Below the pieces are notes generated by a model, which saw nothing but the letters and a program-made list of their open reading frames with translations, made no database searches and was not told where the DNA came from. A stretch of 64,000 nt of DNA from positions 186,001 to 250,000 of the forward strand of contig NZ_SLVP01000005.1 of the NCBI RefSeq assembly GCF_004345425.1, given 5' to 3'. Every line of letters starts with the position of its first letter. Position 1 is the stretch's first letter. Of this stretch, positions 59,120 to 64,000 are shown one piece after another. The DNA is from Paenibacillus sp. BK033. GTDB lineage: Bacteria; Bacillota; Bacilli; Paenibacillales; Paenibacillaceae. The translations under genes were made by a program, and so were the position numbers.

Positions 59120-60346
59120 ATGACGACAATGGATCCGGAACAAGTCAGACGCTGGAGGCTTATATTGGGAGCTTCTGCCGAACAAAAGCTGCAGGGAGCG
59201 GGAGGTCTGCAAGGAAGGCCTCTTTTAAGCGATGAGGATCTGCTGATGGATGAAGCCCTGGCGGCAATTTACGAAGGGGAAGGAGGAGCCGGGCTTAGCG
59301 GCCAGGGTAACGGCCATGCATCCAGATCCCGCTCTGCCGGTCTTGGTGCCTCTTCTCCCAAGCTGGCTAAATGGCTTGGCGATGTGCGGCATTTTTTTCC
59401 GCCGGATGTGGTTTCCGTCATTCAAGCCGATGCCGTAGAACGCAAGGGGCTCACCCAGCTGTTATTCGAACCCGAGCTGCTGTCCCAGGTTAAGCCCGAT
59501 ATCGGAATGGTCGCCACCTTAATGTCGCTTCGCGGCCAAATTCCGGAGCGTACGAAAGAGACCGCGCGGGCACTCGTTCGGGAAGTGGTGGACGATATCA
59601 TGAAACGCCTCGAGCAGGATCTTACCCGTGCGGTTACCGGCGCTTTGAACCGGAGGCAGCATTCTCCGCTGCCTTCTTTAAGCGGTCTCGATTGGGGGGC
59701 CACGATCCGCAAAAACCTGAAGCATTACGATCAGGAGCGCCGGCTGCTTATCCCCGAGAAGGTCTATTTCTTCGACCGCGCTCGGAAAAGCAAGGAATGG
59801 ACCGTCATTCTCGATATCGACCAAAGCGGCTCGATGGCAAGCTCCGTTATTTACGCGTCGCTTGTTGGGTCCATCTTTGCGAGCATGCCTTCTTTGGAGA
59901 CAAAGGTGGTGGCCTTTGATACCGAGGTGGTGGATCTAAGCGAGCAATGCGCCCACGACCCGGTGGATATGCTGTTCGGCATTCAGCTTGGAGGCGGAAC
60001 CGACATCAATAAATCGCTCCAATACTGCGAGCCGTTTATAACCGAGCCGAAGAAATCGATCTTTATTCTTGTCTCCGACCTGTATGAAGGCGGCAACCGG
60101 ACCGAGATGATCCGGCGGTTGAAGGAGATGCATGAGTCCGGCGTAAAAACCGTCTGTCTGCTCGCGCTGTCGGATGACGGCGTGCCGTCCTATGACGAAT
60201 CGGTCGCGAAGAAGCTGGCGCAATACGGCATTCCTTGCTTTGGCTGCACGCCGGATAAATTGGCGGAGCTGATCGAGGGCGCTTTGAGAGGAATGGACCT
60301 GCAGAAGCTTGCCGACCGGATGGGGCAATCCGCGAAAGGGAATTAA
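59120..60346 (+). CDS. VWA-domain protein of the cassette (YehP-like)
   Basis: 408 residues. A Gly/Ser-rich linker near 55-75, a helical middle (about 80-210), then a von Willebrand factor A domain (about 220-400) with a complete MIDAS: DIDQSGSM (DxSxS), GGGTDI (Thr) and LVSDLYEGG (Asp). Metal-dependent protein binding is expected; VWA proteins of this type pair with MoxR ATPases. Weak but adequate TGGAGA ribosome site. Last gene of the cassette, closed by a strong terminator. Confidence 0.9.
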   Translation: MTTMDPEQVRRWRLILGASAEQKLQGAGGLQGRPLLSDEDLLMDEALAAIYEGEGGAGLSGQGNGHASRSRSAGLGASSPKLAKWLGDVRHFFPPDVVSVIQADAVERKGLTQLLFEPELLSQVKPDIGMVATLMSLRGQIPERTKETARALVREVVDDIMKRLEQDLTRAVTGALNRRQHSPLPSLSGLDWGATIRKNLKHYDQERRLLIPEKVYFFDRARKSKEWTVILDIDQSGSMASSVIYASLVGSIFASMPSLETKVVAFDTEVVDLSEQCAHDPVDMLFGIQLGGGTDINKSLQYCEPFITEPKKSIFILVSDLYEGGNRTEMIRRLKEMHESGVKTVCLLALSDDGVPSYDESVAKKLAQYGIPCFGCTPDKLAELIEGALRGMDLQKLADRMGQSAKGN

Positions 60347-60355
60347 ACGTATAGG

Positions 60356-60390
60356 AAAAAAGCCTGCAGACGGACTGCAGGCTTTTTTTT
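60356..60390. terminator. Bidirectional terminator
   Basis: AAAAAAGCCTGCAG-ACGGA-CTGCAGGCTTTTTT with further T; separates the cassette from convergent spoVB. Confidence 0.9.
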
Positions 60391-60407
60391 GTGCTTAACC
60401 AAATCGA

Positions 60408-61955
60408 TTACGGCAGCGGTATCGCGCGTCGAAAGCTTTTCCAATTAATGGTGTTGGTTAACATAAGGGTTATGAAATAGAAGAGCGTGGAAAGGGCAAT
60501 GGAGGCAACCATGCTCCATAACATCGGCCATCCTTCGTAGGTGAAGAATGCCATGGACCAGCGTCCGAAGAGAGCCATGAGCACCATGCACAAGCCTACC
60601 TTAATGTAGGGCTCTGCCGGCCAATAGAAGCCGATCGAGCTGGAGATCGAGAAGAAATTAAGCATCATCTGCAGAACCATGCCAATCCCGATGCCAAACG
60701 CAACCCCAACAATGCCGAATTGGCTGCCAAACACAAAGATGGAGACGGCTTTGAAGGCGGTGGAGATGATAAAGTTCCACAATGCGGCGTTCGTCCGGCC
60801 AAGCCCCAGAAGAATGGCATGCAGCGGCGCGTCAAAATAATGAAAGAAAAACATCGGAGCCAGGATCTGAAGCAGCATTCCCGCATCGGGAGCCCCGTAT
60901 ATTACGGAGGTTAGCGGCGTTGCCCACTGAAATAAAATAACGGTTGCCGGAGCTCCAATTAGGAGACCTACAATCATCGCCTGATTCATTCGTTCGTGAA
61001 TGAGCAGCGTGTTCTTGCTGACCGCCGCTTCGCTGATGGCAGGAACTAGTGCAGTTGATAGAGAATTGGTTATGAAGCTGGGCATAAAAAGCAGCGGGAA
61101 TGTGTAGCCGGCCAGCAAACCAAACTGCTTGGTCGCCATAGCCGTGCCGATGCCGGCCATCGCAAGACTAGTCGTAATCAGCAGAGGCTGAAAGGCGCTG
61201 TATAACGAATGTATAACGCCTTGGCCCGCCGTTGGCAGTCCCAGATTAAGCAGCTCGTTAAGCGTGCTTCTTCCGTGCTTGAGATGGTTTTTCCACGTTT
61301 CTCCCGCCGCCTTCCGCTCGCCGTATAGCTTGTAGCTGGCTGCCAGGAAGAGAAGGCTGATCATCTCGCTAATGACGGAAGCGGCCATGGCGCCCGCGGC
61401 CGCATAAGCAACGCCATAGGGCAGCAGTAAATGGACAAGCGCCAAAACGCAGGCAATTTGCACCGTATGCTCAAGGACATCGGATGCGGCAATTGCCTTC
61501 ATCTGCTGCATGCCGCGGAAATAGCCCTTCAAGACGGCGGAGATTGCTACAATCGGAGCAATCGGCGTAATCGCCAGCATGGCTAGATAAGCTCTCTGGT
61601 CGCTTAACAGAATCGATGAAATCCATTCCGAAAAAATAAGCGAGAACGTCGTCAGCGAAATGCTGAGTACGGATGTGATCGCAAGTGAGACATTCAGAAT
61701 CCGCCTGATCTTGGCGCGGTCGCCCTGTTCGTTGGCTTCGGCGACCAGCTTGGAGATGGCAACCGGAAGTCCCAGCTCCGTAATCGTTATGACCAGCGGA
61801 ACAAGAGGATGCGCCATCATAAGAAGGCCAATGCCTTCCGCGCCTAACGCGCGGGCGATGTACATGCCGCTGATAAAACCGAGGATCCGGTTGATGAAAG
61901 CGGCGGCCGACAAGACTAACGTACCTTTTACGAACGATGATTTAGGATGTGCCAT
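60408..61955 (-). CDS. spoVB: SpoVB-type polysaccharide flippase
   Basis: 515 residues, close to the 518 of B. subtilis SpoVB; about fourteen membrane helices of the MOP/MurJ-like flippase superfamily. N terminus SSFVKGTLVLSAAAFINRILGFISGMYIARALGAEGIGLLMMAHPL and FRGMQQMKA are characteristic. SpoVB is needed for spore cortex synthesis, probably moving lipid-linked precursors into the forespore coat space. Convergent with the cassette. Start ATG 61955 with GGGAGG-type site upstream (cctccc on the plus strand at 61961-61966). Related paralogues (YtgP/MurJ-like) cannot be fully excluded. Confidence 0.85.
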   Translation of the reverse strand: MAHPKSSFVKGTLVLSAAAFINRILGFISGMYIARALGAEGIGLLMMAHPLVPLVITITELGLPVAISKLVAEANEQGDRAKIRRILNVSLAITSVLSISLTTFSLIFSEWISSILLSDQRAYLAMLAITPIAPIVAISAVLKGYFRGMQQMKAIAASDVLEHTVQIACVLALVHLLLPYGVAYAAAGAMAASVISEMISLLFLAASYKLYGERKAAGETWKNHLKHGRSTLNELLNLGLPTAGQGVIHSLYSAFQPLLITTSLAMAGIGTAMATKQFGLLAGYTFPLLFMPSFITNSLSTALVPAISEAAVSKNTLLIHERMNQAMIVGLLIGAPATVILFQWATPLTSVIYGAPDAGMLLQILAPMFFFHYFDAPLHAILLGLGRTNAALWNFIISTAFKAVSIFVFGSQFGIVGVAFGIGIGMVLQMMLNFFSISSSIGFYWPAEPYIKVGLCMVLMALFGRWSMAFFTYEGWPMLWSMVASIALSTLFYFITLMLTNTINWKSFRRAIPLP

Positions 61956-62065
61956 ACTTTCCTCCCGAAAAAAACGCTTGAATACTTAAGTGTATTCACC
62001 GATTGGAAAAGCATGCGAACAAGCTGCTTGCATGGCGGGAGGCTTTTTTGGAAGGAGCTGTAACC

Positions 62066-62548
62066 TTGAATGAATTGGAGATCGCCGTACAATTAAGAGA
62101 ATCGGGACAACTAGAGGAATCCAGATTGATGCTGCTGGCGTTGGTTGAACGATATCCCGCTAATCCGTCCGTCTGTTATCAATGCGCATGGGTGCATGAT
62201 ACGATGGGACTGGAGAGGGAAGCCGTCCCTTATTATCAAAAATCCATAGAGCTTGGCCTTAGCGGCGAGGATCGGCAAGGCGCTTATTTGGGATGGGGGA
62301 GCACTTGCCGCACATTGGGAATGTACGCTGAGGCGCAATCCGTATTCCGGGAAGCGATAAGCGAATATCCGGATAACCGGGAGTTTCAGGTGTTCTACGC
62401 AATGGTGCTTTATAATCTTCGGGAGCATGGAGCCGCAATGGAGATCCTGCTGAAGCAGCTGGCGGAGACGAGCCAAGACGAAGGGATTCAATCCTATCGC
62501 AAAGCTTTGCTCTTCTATGCGGATAAATTAGACCAGAGATGGGACTAG
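62066..62548 (+). CDS. Tetratricopeptide-repeat protein
   Basis: 160 residues with TPR_5-type repeats: NELEIAVQLRESGQLEESRLMLLALVERYPANPSVCYQCAWVHDTMGLEREAVPYYQKSIELG then GAYLGWGSTCRTLGMYAEAQSVFREAISEYPDN. AAGGAG at 62052-62057 lies eight bases before TTG 62066, which also gives the usual family N terminus; a TTG at 62003 would add 21 residues without a ribosome site. Cytosolic protein-protein interaction module; function unknown. Divergent from spoVB. Confidence 0.8.
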   Translation: MNELEIAVQLRESGQLEESRLMLLALVERYPANPSVCYQCAWVHDTMGLEREAVPYYQKSIELGLSGEDRQGAYLGWGSTCRTLGMYAEAQSVFREAISEYPDNREFQVFYAMVLYNLREHGAAMEILLKQLAETSQDEGIQSYRKALLFYADKLDQRWD

Positions 62549-62580
62549 GCATGCAATTTGGGATTTTTGCCAGACCAGTC

Positions 62581-62611
62581 TTGACTTGGAGTTAACTCCA
62601 AGTGCGATAAT
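62581..62611 (+). promoter_or_regulatory. MerR-type promoter of the aldo/keto reductase gene
   Basis: TTGACT (62581-62586) and GATAAT (62606-62611) are separated by 19 bp, and the spacer contains the perfect 18-bp palindrome CTTGGAGTTAACTCCAAG (62585-62602). This over-long spacer with a centred palindrome is the classic target of MerR-family activators. No MerR gene is in the window. Confidence 0.75.
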
Positions 62612-62643
62612 AGGTTGGACGAAAAGGAAAGCAGGGGATATGG

Positions 62644-63624
62644 ATGGAATACGTGAAATTAGGAAATACGGGTTTGGATGTTTCCCGCCTTTGTCTTGGC
62701 TGCATGAGCTTTGGTGAAGTGGAGCGTTGGAATCATCCGTGGATTCTGGATGAAGAGAACAGCCGCCCGATTATTAAGAAAGCACTTGATCTCGGCATCA
62801 ATTTTTTTGATACCGCTAATATTTACTCTACCGGAGCAAGCGAAGAAATCGTCGGTCGCGCCTTGAAGGATTACGCTAACCGTGATGAGGTCGTTATTGC
62901 AACGAAGGTATTCTTCCGCATGCAGCCGGGCCCGAACGGCGCGGGTCTTTCCCGTAAAGCGATTATGAACGAAATCGATAACAGCCTGAAGAGACTGGGA
63001 ACAGACTATGTAGATTTGTATCAGATTCACCGCTGGGACTACGATACCCCAATTGAAGAGACAATGGAGGCTTTGCATGACGTCGTGAAAGCAGGCAAAG
63101 CAAGATACATAGGGGCCTCCGCCATGTACGCCTGGCAGTTCCAGAAAGCGCTGCATGTCGCGGAGCAGAATGGCTGGACCCGGTTCGTCGCGATGCAGAA
63201 TCATCTCAACCTCATGTACAGGGAGGAAGAACGCGAGATGATGCCGCTGCTCAAGGAGGAGAAGATTGGCGCCATTCCGTACAGTCCTCTTGCCTCCGGA
63301 AGATTGGTTCGCGACTGGGGTACCGTTACGCACCGCTCCGAAACCGATCAGGCTCAGAAGATGAAATATGACGCATTCGCCGAGCAGGACCGCGTTATTG
63401 CCGAACGTGTTGCGGAAATTGCGAAGCGGCGCGGCGTTCCACGCGTTCAGGTTGCCCTGGCATGGCTGCTGCAAAAAGAACAGGTAACGGCGCCGATCAT
63501 CGGCGTAACAAGCATGGCTCAGCTCGAAGAGACAATCGGATCGATCGAGCTTGCGTTAACGCCGGAAGAGATCAAATATCTGGAGGAACCGTATGTTCCT
63601 CACCGCGTTGTTGGCGCGTTGTAA
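62644..63624 (+). CDS. Aldo/keto reductase
   Basis: 326 residues, (beta/alpha)8 NADPH-dependent oxidoreductase. MEYVKLGNTGLDVSRLCLGCMSFG, catalytic Asp in FFDTANIYSTGASEE (Tyr follows, near 62), Lys in VVIATKVFF, His in DLYQIHRWD, and the cofactor block near PIIGVTSMAQLEE. Closest in pattern to the YajO/AKR11-12-like group that reduces aldehydes and ketones. The MerR-type promoter directly upstream points to induction by an electrophile or aldehyde. Monocistronic. Confidence 0.92.
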   Translation: MEYVKLGNTGLDVSRLCLGCMSFGEVERWNHPWILDEENSRPIIKKALDLGINFFDTANIYSTGASEEIVGRALKDYANRDEVVIATKVFFRMQPGPNGAGLSRKAIMNEIDNSLKRLGTDYVDLYQIHRWDYDTPIEETMEALHDVVKAGKARYIGASAMYAWQFQKALHVAEQNGWTRFVAMQNHLNLMYREEEREMMPLLKEEKIGAIPYSPLASGRLVRDWGTVTHRSETDQAQKMKYDAFAEQDRVIAERVAEIAKRRGVPRVQVALAWLLQKEQVTAPIIGVTSMAQLEETIGSIELALTPEEIKYLEEPYVPHRVVGAL

Positions 63625-63630
63625 GCCGGG

Positions 63631-63665
63631 AAAAAGCTGGTTCCTTATCGGAGCCAGCTTTTTTT
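63631..63665 (+). terminator. Rho-independent terminator
   Basis: AAAAAGCTGGTTCC-TTATC-GGAGCCAGCTTTTTTT (one G-U). Confidence 0.88.
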
Positions 63666-63742
63666 GTGACTATTTTATTCGGTAATAGTGGAAAACAATG
63701 CCGAGGAATGGGCAAGACTGATAGTTGGAGAGTGGGTGACGT

Positions 63743-64000
63743 ATGTACTTGCTGCTGGCCGATGACGAGCCGATGATGCTGCAAATTTTAAAAAGCTATT
63801 TTATGAAAGAGGGCTTTAACGTGCTGACAGCCGGGGATGGCGAAGAAGCGCTGGAATTGTTTTACGAGCATCGGGTGGATCTTGCCGTATTGGACTGGAT
63901 GATGCCGAAGGTGAACGGGGTAGAGGTATGCAAGGAGATCAAAAGGGTCAGCCGGACCAAAGTATTGCTCCTGACGGCGAAAGGCGAACCGGAAGAGGAG
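63743..64000 (+). CDS. Response regulator, OmpR/PhoB type receiver domain (partial, runs off the window)
   Basis: The first 86 codons are present; no stop before the window edge. The receiver pattern is complete so far: acidic pocket LLLADDEPMM (about 4-11), phospho-acceptor Asp in LAVLDWMMPKVNGVEV (near 51), and the Thr/Ala switch in VLLLTAKGEPEE. The expected C-terminal winged helix and a partner histidine kinase would lie beyond 64000. Start ATG 63743; the ribosome site is only moderate (GGAGAGTGGGTGA). Confidence 0.85.
   Translation, partial: MYLLLADDEPMMLQILKSYFMKEGFNVLTAGDGEEALELFYEHRVDLAVLDWMMPKVNGVEVCKEIKRVSRTKVLLLTAKGEPEEE

Overview
The window reads as chromosomal DNA of a spore-forming, Gram-positive soil bacterium close to Paenibacillus. 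This rests on strong AGGAGG-type ribosome binding sites with frequent TTG and GTG starts, a spoVB gene, a Bacillus-type HelD, a YolD-like protein, YwqG and Lsa-type families, many AraC regulators and a dense set of glycoside hydrolases. I see no rRNA, tRNA, CRISPR array, insertion sequence or prophage. All family calls come from reading the sequence; none was checked by a search.

Layout. 1-8 kb: a small unknown gene; two YdcZ-type transporters around a Crp/Fnr regulator; azlCD; a class A penicillin-binding protein overlapping a dienelactone hydrolase; and an Lsa-type ABC-F ribosome-protection gene behind a promoter, a short leader ORF and two terminator-like hairpins. 8-15.5 kb: helD, then a LysR gene divergent from an apparent esterase/TauE/isochorismatase/acetyl-xylan-esterase operon. 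15.5-24 kb: a secreted GH18 chitinase, two decayed gene remnants around a TetR gene, an Rrf2 regulator and oxidoreductase sharing an operator-like motif, a potassium channel, a methyltransferase, a DAO-type oxidase and a PhyH dioxygenase.

24-38 kb is a carbohydrate region: three AraC regulators, GH43, GH78 alpha-L-rhamnosidase, galactonate dehydratase, GH110 alpha-galactosidase and a GH2 beta-glucuronidase, interrupted by a catalase and a YolD-like gene. The hydrolases lack signal peptides and their activities match the side chains of arabinogalactan or gum-type plant glycans. 38-42.5 kb is AT-richer and holds a lipoprotein, an SgrR remnant with an internal deletion, two immunity-type genes with no toxin beside them, and a phosphodiester glycosidase. 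42.7-52.3 kb carries DinB, amino-acid transporters, a BMP lipoprotein coupled to a Rieske oxygenase, a ROK/MFS pair, a uracil-DNA-glycosylase-like protein and a membrane hydrolase-like fusion.

The most notable element is at 52.5-60.3 kb: a tightly packed five-gene cassette of SWIM zinc finger, HEAT-like protein, MoxR AAA+ ATPase, DUF5682 protein and VWA protein, bounded by strong terminators. It resembles the uncharacterised E. coli yehLMPQ set and has the logic of an ATPase/VWA chaperone or conflict system. The HEAT-like gene appears to carry a one-base frameshift that removes its last ~35 residues. The window ends with spoVB, a TPR protein, an aldo/keto reductase behind a MerR-type 19-bp-spacer promoter, and the start of a response regulator.
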